A stretch of 64,000 bases of DNA. Source: Argopecten irradians (Eukaryota; Mollusca; Bivalvia; Pectinida; Pectinidae). The DNA lies in the NCBI RefSeq assembly GCF_041381155.1, contig NC_091144.1, positions 5,489,501 to 5,553,500 of the forward strand, given 5' to 3'. A program made the position numbers and the translations under genes. Within the stretch, counting starts at the first letter, position 1; every line of letters begins with the position of its first letter. This document shows, piece by piece, positions 43,881 through 57,200 of this stretch. The notes beneath the pieces are model-generated. The model saw only the letters and a list, made by a program, of their open reading frames with translations, was not told where the DNA came from and searched no databases.

Positions 43881-45835
43881 ATGCACGTATTAATGCCAGT
43901 GTGTTTTTTATTAGTTCTAGTGGTATACGTGCTGGTTAGACAAGGTGAAGGAAAACAATGTGAAATCAGTAGGGCCAAGTTAAACCCCACCCTCTACCAC
44001 ATAGAGACATGCCCGGCAGACTGCTGTTCGGAACTTAGCTACAAGTTCTGTTGTGAAGCTCCTGAGTACGTATACTGTTGGTTGAATAACTCTTTCGTCC
44101 CTGTTGTAATGTATTGCCCCAGCTTTAATATCTGAGAAGTTCAAGCTTAATCGATATTGCTATTTCATCTGTGGTTCTAATATAATAAACTGTACTGTAG
44201 GATCACCTCAAATTTTGTTGTAAACCTAGTATGAAGGTATTTTCTATATTATGCTAACTTATGCATCCATTTTATTTCATAATAATTCAATTTTGTTCAA
44301 AATGGCGTGGCCTTTTGTAACGTCGTTTGTGATTGGCTGAGATAACAGCGTAATAATTTCATTGACAAAAGAGTCCCAAAATGAATCTTGAATATTGAAG
44401 AGGTTATCTTTTTATTGAATTATAAGTATTAATTTAAACAAGGTTTTTAATGTTATGGAGATTTAACGCAGAAATCTCATTGTACTCTCATTTAGCGTAC
44501 ACTCAGATTTTGCTTTACATTTCCATAGCATAGATATCTACTGAAAACATTGATATAAGACCAGTCCAAAATGTGTTTTCAAGATAAATTATTTAAAGGG
44601 ATTTTTTGTAACAATTAAAATACATGTATTGTTAAAGGCCCACTACCTTTCCGAAACGGCTTTTAATTTTTAAAATGGAAATGTAAAACGAGATCGATAA
44701 TTTTGTAGCGTCGCAAAAGTTATCAACTTACCGGTAATGCTACACTTATCATCACCTTCTGAACAATTCAATTAAAATAAATAAAATGTTAATTTTCATA
44801 ACGCGGGTCGTCTTATGTTTCCCGCCGTCGTCCTAAATGCCGCGCGGTAGTTGATTATCACTGCCCCAGAAGGCAAAACAGTGAAATGAAACCCAACTGT
44901 TATCATATATTACGCAGGATATCTTGCATAAGCTTCATGTTCTAACCTCCTCTTAGGCCACCGATATATATTTTCTTATGTTATCTATGATTTTCAGAAA
45001 CCTTTAGATTTTGCTCCGGAAAGGTAGTGGGCCTTTAAGTCATATTCAAGTTTACACTTTCTTTCTACTCCAATGCCAGAATGTGATTAATTGAACATGG
45101 TACAATATATGTTGTCAAAATTATGAATATTCAAATAAACAAAGCAACTTTGTTTTTATTCATCTAACAGTGAATTGAACGAGACCGTGTTGATCGTCTT
45201 CTGTGTCATCGCAACTGTCGTTATCATCGCTACCATCGTCGGTGTGTTCTGCTGTTTCAAATACGAAAAGAAAGACAAACTTTCGGCAGAGAAGAAAAAA
45301 AGCAAAACCAAATGTAAGTACATTATGTAAATACATACACGATCGAAACAACATAATTGTATAATGATTTGAGAAGTACACAAAGAAATATTGTTCTATC
45401 TGGTGCCGCGGTAGATTAAAAATAATCTGAGGTGTCTCGGTTTTATCAATACGTGTTCTCGATCGTCTGGTTTCATTGGCTACATTAATAAAAGTAATTA
45501 TTAATGTAATGATATAAAAAAGAAATGTTTCATTAGTCAGGGATTTCTTTTGAGAAGTTTCTGTAATAAATAGTATGATAACAAATTATAGAACTTTTGA
45601 TACGATACACTACACGGCAATGCTAAGGACGACAGATAGTTGTTCTTTGTTTGCCATGTCCAACCTTTTGTGACGAAAGACAAATTGACCAATAAACAAC
45701 ATGACTGTTCCTTAGGTGTAGCCCATAGGGATAATGTTTCGGAATCTTGTATTTTCAGATAAGGGAGGCGATATTGAAGACCAGTATGGAGACCTACCAC
45801 GTCATCATGGACACGCAAATCCGGGTTATGCATGA
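43881..45835 (+). CDS. Small single-pass Cys-rich membrane protein, Shisa/CYYR1-like (gene 1 of a tandem pair)
   Basis: Three exons: 43881-44065, 45171-45313 and 45759-45835, all GT-AG, phases 2 and 1, 134 aa. Residues 1 to about 23 (MHVLMPVCFLLVLVVYVLV...) form a signal peptide. The ectodomain has KQCEISRAK and CPADCCSELSYKFCCE, i.e. C-x3-CC-x7-CC. Exon 2 encodes a transmembrane segment (VLIVFCVIATVVIIATIVGV), then CCF and a Lys-rich stretch. Exon 3 gives a short tail ending HANPGYA, without a PPxY motif. The start has a good context (GAAATG), just after an acceptor at 43874. The layout is that of Shisa, CYYR1 and WBP1/VOPP1-type proteins, which often act as trafficking or signalling adaptors; the function here is unknown. 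Its paralogue lies at 51295-61573. A gene model that reads through the exon 1 donor would stop at 44135. Confidence 0.82.
44277..44420 (+). repeat. Dispersed repeat copy in intron 1, inverted relative to 60130-60290
   Basis: It contains AAAATGGCGTGG, GTAACGTCGTTTGTGATTGG and GCGTAATAATTTCAT. The reverse complement of 60130-60290 has the same words in the same order at about 75% identity. One copy thus lies in an intron of each member of the membrane-gene pair. Confidence 0.6.
44632..45038. mobile_element. piggyBac-like MITE with TTAA target duplication
   Basis: AGGCCCACTACCTTTCCG (44636-44653) and its exact reverse complement (45017-45034) bound a 399-bp non-coding element. TTAA flanks it on both sides (44632-44635 and 45035-45038). 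TTAA duplication is the hallmark of piggyBac-type transposases. It lies in intron 1 of the Cys-rich membrane gene. Confidence 0.85.
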
Positions 45836-45932
45836 TCATGTTAGAACATACTTATCAGATTGTAATAATAATGTTCTGGAGATAACTTACTCTCCCCTGT
45901 GATATATGATCATGAATTGTGGAAAAGTTGGA

Positions 45933-45938
45933 ATTAAA
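45933..45938 (+). terminator. Putative polyadenylation signal ATTAAA
   Basis: A common variant hexamer about 100 bp after the stop codon of the first membrane gene and just before the ATAC microsatellite. Confidence 0.4.
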
Positions 45939-45974
45939 CAGTTCTGGTGTACCAGGGATCAATTAATTTAAATT

Positions 45975-46350
45975 ATGTATACATACATACATACATACAT
46001 ACATACATACATACATACATACATACATACATACATACATACATACATACATACATACATACATACATACATACATACATACATACATACATACATACAT
46101 ACATACATACATACATACATACATACATACATACATACATACCATCACACACACATACATACATACATACATACATACATACATACATACATACATACAT
46201 ACATACATACATACATACATACATACATACATACATACATACATACATACATACATACATACATACATACATACATACATACATACATACATACATACAT
46301 ACATACATACATACATACATACATACATACATACATACATACATACATAC
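45975..46350. repeat. (ATAC)n microsatellite, about 94 units
   Basis: An almost pure tetranucleotide tract of about 375 bp, interrupted once near 46141 by CCATCACACACAC. The long open frames on both strands are periodic artefacts. Confidence 0.98.
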
Positions 46351-46721
46351 TTTTTATTTTTACTTTTGCCGATTTTCATAACTTTCTCTTTTTTCTCATC
46401 ATTGGGCTTCACAATAATTTATTGCCTTGTTATTCATCATTCATCTTTAATACGTTATTTCCATTGTTCTGTTCAATTATACATTTAAATATATGGAAGT
46501 GCTAACAAAACTAAAACAATTTAAAAGATGATAAAAAATATACCAGTTACCGATAGACTGATCAATTATACCAAGAGCTATGTGTCAGTGATGGTCATAT
46601 CAACTCTATCCACATCTACGTAAGCAGTCGGTACAATTGACCAGTCTCCGCACTGAAACCAAACATCATTCAAACCATTGTATGAATGCGTTTAGCGTTC
46701 TCATTTGATGTTTTTTCGATT

Positions 46722-47300
46722 TCATGTTTCGAATTTGAATAATGACATAACATTTACTATTTTAGTTTTCTGTTCATTCATGTGATATACTTTATAAATC
46801 GTATAACCTGTTATAATTAAAATAATATTTACATCATAACAATTTCTTTGGTTGATTTTATAACCATATATAATGTGTTTTCTCATATTGATACTATAAC
46901 CAAATACTTTAAATATGCTAAGAGATAAATTCATTAAAATATTTACATTCAATAAGATAATGTGTATAATTCTCAACATCTTTTCACACTTTACACAAAT
47001 TACTTTCTTGTAACCTCCATTGTTTCAATAAAACATTGCAAGGTAAGATGTAATGAAACAGTTTCCATTTGAATTCTTTATATCGGTTATCAATTGCATC
47101 TGTATGTTTTCATATAAGAAATTAAATGAAAATGTACACATGTTCAAGTCTGATTTGAATTAATCTTGCCACATATGTTCAGAGAGGCTCTTTTTAATCT
47201 TTTTGTTAACCGCGAAATTCAATAAAAATAAAAATCAATGTTATAGCAATCTTCAACCATTCCAATAGTTTCATTTATGTATAACTCTATCTCTTTTAAC
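46722..47300 (-). pseudogene. L1-like LINE C-terminal fragment
   Basis: The minus strand reads NFAVNKKIKKSLSEHMWQD, NIQMQLITDIKNFKWKLFHY, ILPCNVLLKQWRLQESNLC and YTHYLIECKYFNEF. This is the pattern of L1-clade C termini (FKLLHNILPTN...W...... C..C......E.H....C). The second Cys of the CxxC pair is a TGA stop, and frames shift between blocks. Confidence 0.75.
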
Positions 47301-47893
47301 TTTTGTTTTACATGGTTCATCACTCTGTAAAATTTCCTGCCATTCTATGGGGCGCGTTAGTGCTCCATATTGAATATATTCTTAGAGGAATTGCTCCATA
47401 CAAGCATGGTTCACATAAAAACTAAATCCAATCCCTATATTTACACTCACACAACTTTTTATTTATATTTTATGCAATAAAATCGTCATTTGAAAGTGAC
47501 GTAATTATTCAATAAAAGTCGGTCAAAAGTGGGAGGAGCTTACTCAATTGAATTGCGACTGATGACTGTTCACGTATTGTAGAATTATTCATCCGCGACG
47601 ACAAAAGAGTGCAACATTTTAGTGTAAAACAATCATAACAAATAAAGTAAATTTCAGAGATAATTTTATTTAATCAGCTCAAAACTTTATATATATTCAA
47701 TTTTGCTAAAAGTTAAGTTATAGCGTAATAACATAAAGTATTTTAACTCGGACACATGTGTGAACTCGGTGACCGTTATTGTGCAGCGAGGCGAAGCTGA
47801 CGCACGCTTACACACTGGAGTTTGCCGAAGTTGTCAAAACACCGGTGTTCAAGTAGCTCAATGTGTTTGAGATTGTCGTCTGACTTGACGATA
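47301..47893. other. Gene-free stretch
   Basis: AT-rich with a patch of CG-containing sequence (47760-47850). It lies between two pieces of L1-like sequence and shows no coding frame. Confidence 0.3.
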
Positions 47894-48504
47894 GGAGCCA
47901 TGTGATTATATAATCTACACTTAGATCCATCCCCATCGATAGATGGAACATCTTTACTTGTGTTCGATGGATATAATGTATTTGTGGTGACGCGTAACTG
48001 TCAACACATTGGGGTACACATGATTAAATTCTCAAAGAACAAAGACAAGAGAATATGTTTATAACTGACCTCTGTCAGAGGGTCTCACACCCGTTAACCC
48101 CAAAGACTCGATCGTAGGACACAGACACAGAGGTAATGTTTACATTTGACTTCCATCATTTTTAACAAAAATGAAAGCACTGAACGTCGCTCAGGTCGGG
48201 AGATTTTTCCCGTTTCTTTATACAATTGTTAATTCAAAAAATGTTTGTATCATATATAAATATAAAACATATATGTATTGTTTACTTTTTTCCAAAATTC
48301 TATGAAAAACAACAATATACACGTAATGTTGTGTCAAAATGTAAACAAAGCCATGTGTTTCTTTTTCAAAAAAGTAGCCCCTTTATGGTGCATTGAACAT
48401 TTTCATACGTAAGTTCAAAGTTCAATGTTATCATGCAGTTATGGTAAACAAAGTCGGCTATAGTATTTGCGTATAGTCAACAAGCCTAGCAAGTGTAAAT
48501 ATAA
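47894..48504. repeat. 0.62-kb duplicated segment, copy 2
   Basis: Direct copy of 40104-40724. In the shared minus-strand open block (34 codons), nine codons differ and five of those differences are synonymous. It lies between L1-like pieces at 46722-47300 and 48505-48760. Confidence 0.9.
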
Positions 48505-48760
48505 ACTTGTATAATTTAGTACAGAAACAATGTATAGATCTTAAATTATCACTAGACTCCGTTACAACATTTCCCTTTTTATCTCTAATACTTTTAATCA
48601 CTCTTGATGTCTGCCTTTGTTTTTCAAGACTTAAGAAATATTTTGTGTTTTTGTTCGCCCTGTTCTAGCCAATTCTCTCGAGCCCTTTTATTTCTATTTT
48701 TGTGTGATAATTTTTATATTGTTGTGAGAAAAGCTCTCCACAGCTAATGTTTAGCATGTT
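48505..48760 (-). pseudogene. L1-like LINE fragment, linker between endonuclease and RT
   Basis: The minus strand reads RARENWLEQGE, then with a one-base shift NTKYFLSLEKQRQTSRVIKS, IRDKKGNVVTES and RSIHCFCTKLY. This matches the linker of L1-clade ORF2 proteins (...GEKNTKYFLNLEKR.....I..I....G........I...F...LY). It could be the upstream part of the same element as 46722-47300, with the RT core lost. Confidence 0.75.
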
Positions 48761-51060
48761 AAAATATAAACGACACAAAATAAATGTTATTGTATCATGG
48801 TTTTACTTTATACTACATACCCAAGTAATCTGACCAGGATAGAATTAATTATATATGCAAACTTGTCGATAATACAGCTGTTTGGTCTGCTAATGCAGTT
48901 AAGACATTTAAAGTCTATAAGATGATTCCTGTTACATTAGTCTTTGTGTCTGTTAAGTTGTGTTAGCACGATGTACCGACGATAGGAGAGTAATGTACAT
49001 AGGCAGTCATCTCAAGGGTGACAGCTTCAAATGATGCTAACATCCTTACCTATAACCTAATGTACAGATTGTACGTTACATTAGGAGAAGCATTATAAAA
49101 CAATATCTTCAAACAGGAACAATAATGTCACGTGGTGCAAGAAAAGGTCTTGAAGCGACCAATTTTAGCTGGAAGTCCAAAAACTAGATTTTGTGAAAGT
49201 GAGCCACATCATGGATAACAGCTCTGTTATGCATGCTTCCTATACACGTTTTAAAAGATCATTTTAATATGTCAGGGCTAAATATTCCAAGTATCATGTC
49301 ACTATATGATAACCTTTGTATATTATGTCGATTCTACACCTCCTTTGTCATTGAAACGGTGATTTTTGTCTATATCTCCTGACTGTAATACAAATAATCG
49401 CGCAAAGTATTCAAAATACGGACACATTTTTTTTCTTGTACAATGTATTTCGATATTTCACATGCATTATTACTTATTTTCTATTGTTTCAAAATAAGGT
49501 TTCTTCACTCACATTTACTAGATTATTATGTATGCTTTATCACTCAATCAAATAAAACATATTCTGTTTTAGGAAAACACTTTGTTTTTATTATCGCAGA
49601 TTTCTTCATTGAATTAAAGATGGAGACGTACTCTTTATAGTAGACAAAAACAACGGTTTTAATTTTCCGATTTGGCAGATACACGTCTATAGGTAGTCAA
49701 AATCATTCGAACGCTCATAATTCAATTTCGTCAATTGAAAACATGCCAAATAGACGAACATTAAAGTTGTTCATTCCATTCATTGATGCACTTGGACTGA
49801 GCAGTGTTTTACGAGGTGCTGATTTGTGTGAACTGTACCTATGTCTACCTGTTCACAGAGCCAAGTTAAAACTTCTAACTGATGTCAACCCGCTAATTTT
49901 GAATTGTCAAAAATCAGCTTTGGGTTTCATGACCGAATTAAAAAGTAAAATTTCCCTCAATATATATATATATGCATTTGAGTCAATGGAAGGGGAAGTA
50001 TTTTAGAGTTTTTTTATGGTAATTGTATCTTAATTTGAATTTAGAAATGGTGGTTTTAAAATGATTTACCTGCTTTCTTAAGGACTCCTAAAGCGGTCTC
50101 TTTCACCAAGTATTATATTTATTATTTAATTCAAAAGTGATACCAAACAAATTGTAATTAAAAACATCAAAACGAACTGATTTTCATTATGTATAATTAT
50201 CATGTAGATTCAGCTTTCTTTTTTAATTCTCATTTCATTTTGTTTCTTGTTTTTTTTTATTCCTGAGTAATAACCTGCCAACATTCACTATAAGTTTTTT
50301 TTGAACTTATATATTAGATCTACATAAACTTTTACTTTGTTAATCATTATTATCGGATTTTGATAGGCGACTTGACTGTCATGTATGCTTTCAGTTGATT
50401 CCTGCGGAATGGGTCCAGGTTTAAAATGGATTACTTGAATATCAATTATGATATTATTCAAATTAAACGATCAACTTTAAGATATCAAAATTGCTACATG
50501 GATATATTTGATACAGACATAAAACAAAGAGAATGAAATTGTACATATATTTCTTCTAACAATACACAAAGATCCTACCAGTCCATATAGAATGATCTGA
50601 TAACAAAAACATTTAAGCAGAGTTTGAATGGAGGCTTATTGTCCTAGTTTAGACTTAACGCCCTGTGGAGACTTCCATACCCCTTGGTTATATATAAGAT
50701 AAGGAACAAAGACTTTAAAACAATACACTAATGATCCGCGGTATTTTGATCATATAAACATTTAAGATCGTAACTTTAAATAATACTAACAATGGGTCGC
50801 TATGCCTGGTGTCAGTAAAACAATAGCTTTCGTGACACAAAATTGTCGTGCACAATTATAATATTAGCGACGTCACAAAACCCTAAATATCCAGGTGTGC
50901 CATCTTTGTTAGGCTCTGATAGTGGAATTAAAAAGTTCAAACAAAGCTTTTCTTGTTTTTAAATCAAGTATTTAATATCCATTATATGAAGCGATTATTA
51001 AATATTATGGTCAATTGGAAATAATACATTAGTGTTGGATATTATAATAATGAATGAATA
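48761..51060. other. Intergenic stretch upstream of the second membrane gene
   Basis: AT-rich, no supported exon. One 87-codon ATG frame at 49743-50006 is unrecognised. A TATA-like GGTTATATATAAG near 50686 is an alternative, more distal promoter candidate. Confidence 0.3.
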
Positions 51061-51069
51061 CAGTTATTG

Positions 51070-51078
51070 TATATAAGG
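51070..51078 (+). promoter_or_regulatory. Putative TATA box of the second membrane gene
   Basis: TATATAAGG at 51070-51078 (context TTGTATATAAGGGCAG) lies about 220 bp before the ATG at 51295. That would give a 5' UTR of roughly 190 nt with no intron. Confidence 0.5.
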
Positions 51079-51294
51079 GCAGCTTGTTGGTAGAGTTAAG
51101 TTGACCACTCCAGGTACTACCGATAAGTGACGGAATAGCAGAACACTTAGCACTCGATATTGCGTACCCGAGACATGTGATTTGGAAGTATGGAATTGAA
51201 AACGTTCATTTTAACATGTGTTTGAAGTGAAAGTTTCAAACTGTTCATAATGGAATTCAATCGTTGACGACTGTATAAAGTGAAACAGACAGGG

Positions 51295-54200
51295 ATGTTT
51301 TCAGGTTTCGTCTTTTTATCTGGTGTACTTCTACACTGTAAGTATGACACAACATACAATTTTACAAATACAATCAACACATACCTGTCCTGTGTCACCC
51401 TACAATATCAACAATGTAATAATACCAATTTCCTCTATTTTGTTATTTTGTAGAAGGCTAAATGTATATTCCCAGGTTTTTGTTTTACTTTATGATTAAT
51501 ATTAAATTCATACCCCCTTAGAATACATCCCCGATATTTACTACGTAGTTACTATCACTGTTGTGATATCCACACCTGACATATGTTAATGTAAAATTTC
51601 AGGAGGAAAAAGCTAACCTATCACAGGATACAGAGACTCCTTAATGACTACAGAGAGTGACGCCCAATTTAAAAGTCATTCAAATAGTGTACACTTTTTA
51701 TTCGATATTATTTTATATACTTCAAAGGCTACTACTACTTGTCTCATCTGTTGTCCCATACAGAAACTTCAGTTTTCGATATGATGAAGTCTGGGCTGGC
51801 TAATATTTGAAAATATATCTGATGATAATATCCTGTTTATAGTGCGGCATATGGGGATATATGATTATATAGCGTCGTATTTAACACTAATAATACCATT
51901 CCTGTTTATAGCGTCGTATTTAACACTAATAATACCATTCCTGTTTATATAGCGTCGTATTTAACACTAATAATACCATTCCTGTTGATGGCGTCGTATT
52001 TAACACTAATAATACCATTCCTGTTTATATAGCGTCGTATTTAACACTAATAATACAATTCCTGTTTATATAGCGTCGTATTTAACACTAATAATACCAT
52101 TCCTGTTGATAGCGTCGTATTTAACACTAATAATACCATTCCTGTTTATATAGCGTCGTATTTAACACTAATAATACCATTCCTGTTTATATAGCGTCGT
52201 ATTTAACACTAATAATACCATTCCTGTTGATAGCGTCGTATTTAACACTAATAATACCATTCCTGTTTATATAGTGTCGTATTTAACACTAATAATACCA
52301 TTCCTGTTTATATAGCGTCGTATTTAACACTAATAATACTATTCCTGTTTATATAGCGTCGTATTTAACACTAATAATACCATTCCTGTTTATATAGCGT
52401 CGTATTTAACACTAATAATACCATTCCTGTTGATAGCGTTGTATTTAACATTAATAATACTATTCCTGTTTATATAGCGTCGTATTTAACACTAATAATA
52501 CAATTCCTGTTTATATAGTGTCGTAGTAACACTAATAATACAATTCCTGTTTATATAGCGTCGTATTTAACACTAATAATACCATTCCTGTTGATGGCGT
52601 CGTATTTAACACTAATAATACCATTCCTGTTTATATAGCGTCGTATTTAACACTAATAATACTATTCCTGTTTATATAGCGTCGTATTTAACACTAATGA
52701 TTCCATTCCTGTTTATATAGCGTCGTATTTAACACTAATGATACCATTCCTGTTTATATAGCGTCGTATTTAACACTAATAATACAATTCCTATTTATAT
52801 AGCGTCGTATTTAACACTAATAATACCATTCCTGTTTATATAGCGTCGTATTTAACACTAATAATACAATTTCTGTTTATATAGTGTCGTATTTAACACT
52901 ACTAATACCATTCCTGTTTATATACTGTCATATTTAACACTAATAATACCATTCCTATTTATATACCGTCGTATTTAACACTAATAATATCATTCCTGTT
53001 TATATAGCGTCGTATTTAACACTAATAATACCATTCCTGTTTCTATAACGTCGTATTTAACACTAATAATACCATTCCTGTTTATATAACGTCGTATTTA
53101 ACACTAATAATACCATTCCTGTTTATATAGCGTCGTATTTAACACTAATAATACCATTCCTGTTTATATACCGTCGTATTTAACACTAATAATACCATTT
53201 CTGTTTATATAGCGTCGTATTTAACACTAATAATTCCATTCCTGTTTATATAGTGTCGTATTTAACACTATTAATACCATTTCTGTTTATATAGCGTCGT
53301 ATTTAACACTAATAATGCCGTTCCTGTTTATATAGCGTCGTATTTAACACTAATAATACAATTCCTGTTTATATAGCGTCGTATTTAACACTAATAATAC
53401 TATTCCTGTTTATATAGCGTCGTATTTAACACTAATAATACCATTCCTGTTTGTATAGTGTCGTATTTAACACTAATAATACCATTCCTGTTTATATAGC
53501 GTCGTATTTAACACTAATAATACCATTCCTGTTTATATAACGTCGTATTTGACACTAATAATACCATTCCTGTTGATGGCGTCGTATTTAACACTAATAA
53601 TACCATTCCTGTTTATATAACGTCGTATTTAACACTAATAATACCATTCCTGTTTATAACGTCGTATTTAACACTAATAATACCATTCCTGTTTATATAG
53701 TGTCGTATTTAACACTAATAATACCATTCCTGTTGATGGCGTCGTATTTAACACTAATAATACCATTCCTGTTTATATAGCGTCGTATTTAACACTAATA
53801 ATACCATTCCTGTTTATATAGCGTCGTATTTAACACTAATAATACCATTTCTGTTTATATAGCGTCGTATTTAACACTAATAATACCATTCCTGTTTATA
53901 TAGCGTCGTATTTAACACTAATAATACCATTCTTGTTTATATAGCGTCGTATTTAACACTAATAATACCATTCCTGTTGATGGCGTCGTATTTAACACTA
54001 ATAATACCATTCCTGTTTATAACGTCGTATTTAACACTAATAATACAATTTCTGTTTATATAGCGTCGTATTTAACACTAATAATACCATTCCTGTTTAT
54101 ATAGCGTCGTATTTAACACTAATGATACTATACCTGTTTATATAGCGTCGTATTTAACACTAATAATACCATTCCTGTTTATATAGTGTCGTATTTAACA

Positions 54201-57200
54201 CTAATAATACCATTCCTGTTTATATACCGTCGTATTTAACACTAATAATACCATTTCTGTTTATATAGCGTCGTATTTAACACTAATAATTCCATTCCTG
54301 TTTATATAGTGTCGTATTTAACACTAATAATACCATTCCTGTTTATATAGCGTCGTATTTAACACTAATAATACCATTCCTGTTTATATAGCGTCGTATT
54401 TAACACTAATAATACCATTCCTGTTTATATAGCGTCGTATTTAACACTAATAATACCATTCCTGTTTATATAACGTCGTATTTAACACTAATAATACCAT
54501 TCCTGTTTATATAGTGTCGTATTTAACACTAATAATACCATTCCTGTTTATATAGCGTCGTATTTAACACTAATAATACCATTCCTGTTGATGGCGTCGT
54601 ATTTAACACTAATAATACCATTCCTGTTTATATAGCGTCGTATTTAACACTAATAATACCATTCCTGTTTATATAGCGTCGTATTTAACACTAATAATAC
54701 CATTCCTGTTTATATAACGTCGTATTTAACACTAATAATACCATTCCTGTTTATATAGCGTCGTATTTAACACTAATAATACCATTCCTGTTTATATAAC
54801 GTCGTATTTAACACTAATAATACCATTCCTGTTTATATAGCGTCGTATTTAACACTAATAATTCCATTCCTGTTTATATAGTGTCGTATTTAACACTAAT
54901 AATACCATTCCTGTTTATATAGCGTCGTATTTAACACTAATAATGCCGTTCCTGTTTATATAGCGTCGTATTTAACACTAATAATACTATTCCTGTTTAT
55001 ATAGCGTCGTATTTAACACTAATAATACAATTCCTGTTTATATAGTGTCGTATTTAACACTAATAATACCATTCCTGTTTATATAGCGTCGTATTTAACA
55101 CTAATAATACCATTCCTGTTTATATAGCGTCGTATTTAACACGAATAATATCATTCCTGTTTATATAGCGTCGTATTTAACACTAATAATACCATTCCTG
55201 TTTATATAACGTCGTATTTAACACTAATAATACCATTCCTGTTTATATAACGTCGTATTTAACACTAATAATGCCGTTCCTGTTTATATAGCGTCGTATT
55301 TAACACTAATAATACTACACCTGTTTATATACATGTAGTGTCGTATTTAACACTAATAATACCATTCCTGTTTATAAAGCGTCGTATTTAAGACTAATAA
55401 TACCATTCCTGTTTATATAGCGTCGTATTTAACACTAATAATACCATTCCTGTTGATGGCGTCGTATTTAACACTAATAATACCATTCCTGTTTATATAG
55501 CGTCGTATTTAACACTAATAATACCATTCTTGTTTATATAGCGTCGTATTTAACACTAATAATACCATTCCTGTTGATGGCGTCGTATTTAACACTAATA
55601 ATACCATTCCTGTTTATAACGTCGTATTTAACACTAATAATACAATTTCTGTTTATATAGCGTCGTATTTAACACTAATAATACCATTCCTGTTTATATA
55701 GCGTCGTATTTAACACTAATAATACTATACCTGTTTATATAGCGTCGTATTTAACACTAATAATACCATTCCTGTTTATATAGTGTCGTATTTAACACTA
55801 ATAATACCATTCCTGTTTATATACCGTCGTATTTAACACTAATAATACCATTTCTGTTTATATAGCGTCGTATTTAACACTAATAATTCCATTCCTGTTT
55901 ATATAGTGTCGTATTTAACACTAATAATACCATTCCTGTTTATATAGCGTCGTATTTAACACTAATAATACCATTCCTGTTTATATAGCGTCGTATTTAA
56001 CACTAATAATACCATTCCTGTTTATATAGCGTCGTATTTAACACTAATAATACCATTCCTGTTTATATAACGTCGTATTTAACACTAATAATACCATTCC
56101 TGTTTATATAGCGTCGTATTTAACACTAATAATACCATTCCTGTTTATATAACGTCGTATTTAACACTAATAATACCATTCCTGTTTATATAACGTCGTA
56201 TTTAACACTAATAATACCATTCCTGTTTATATAGCGTCGTATTTAACACTAATAATACCATTCCTGTTTATATAGCGTCGTATTTAACACTAATAATACC
56301 ATTCCTGTTTATATAACGTCGTATTTAACACTAATAATACCATTCCTGTTTATATAGCGTCGTATTTAACACTAATAATACCATTCCTGTTTATATAGCG
56401 TCGTATTTAACACTAATAATACCATTCCTGTTTATATAACGTCGTATTTAACACTAATAATACCATTCCTGTTTATATAACGTCGTATTTAAGACTAATA
56501 ATACCATTCCTGTTGATGGCGTCGTATTTAACACTAATAATACCATTCCTGTTTATATAGCGTCGTATTTAACACTAATAATACCATTCCTGTTTATATA
56601 ACGTCGTATTTAACACTTATAATACCATTCCTGTTGATGGCGTCGTATTTAACACTAATAATACCATTCCTGTTTATATACATGTAGTGTCGTATTTAAC
56701 ACTAATAATACCATTCCTGTTTATAAAGCGTCGTATTTAAGACTAATAATACCATTCCTGATGATGGCGTCGTATTTAACACTAATAATACCATTCCTGT
56801 TGATGGCGTCGTATTTAACACTAATAATACCATTCCTGTTTATATAGCGTCGTATTTAACACTAATAATACCATTCCTGTTGATGGCGTCGTATTTAACA
56901 CTAATAATACCATTCCTGTTTATATAGCGTCGTATTTAACACTAATAATACCATTCCTGTTTATATAGCGTCGTATTTAACACTAATAATACTATACCCG
57001 TTTATATAGCGTCGTATTTAACACTAATAATACCATTCCTGTTTATATAGTGTCGTATTTAACACTAATAATACTATTCCTGTTTATATAGCGTCGTATT
57101 TAACACTAATAATACAATTCTTGTTTATATAGTGTCGTATTTAACACTAATAATACCATTCCTGTTTATATAGTGTCGTATTTAACACTAATAATACCAT

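Noticed and set aside
43881-44135. Single-exon 84-residue protein
   Set aside because: A good donor (GTACGT at 44066) and in-phase membrane and tail exons downstream give a better, complete membrane protein.
45947-46505. Long open frames of repeated YIHT and MYVC peptides
   Set aside because: Pure products of the ATAC microsatellite.
49743-50006. 87-codon ATG frame on +
   Set aside because: Protein-like in parts but unrecognised, without promoter or splice context.
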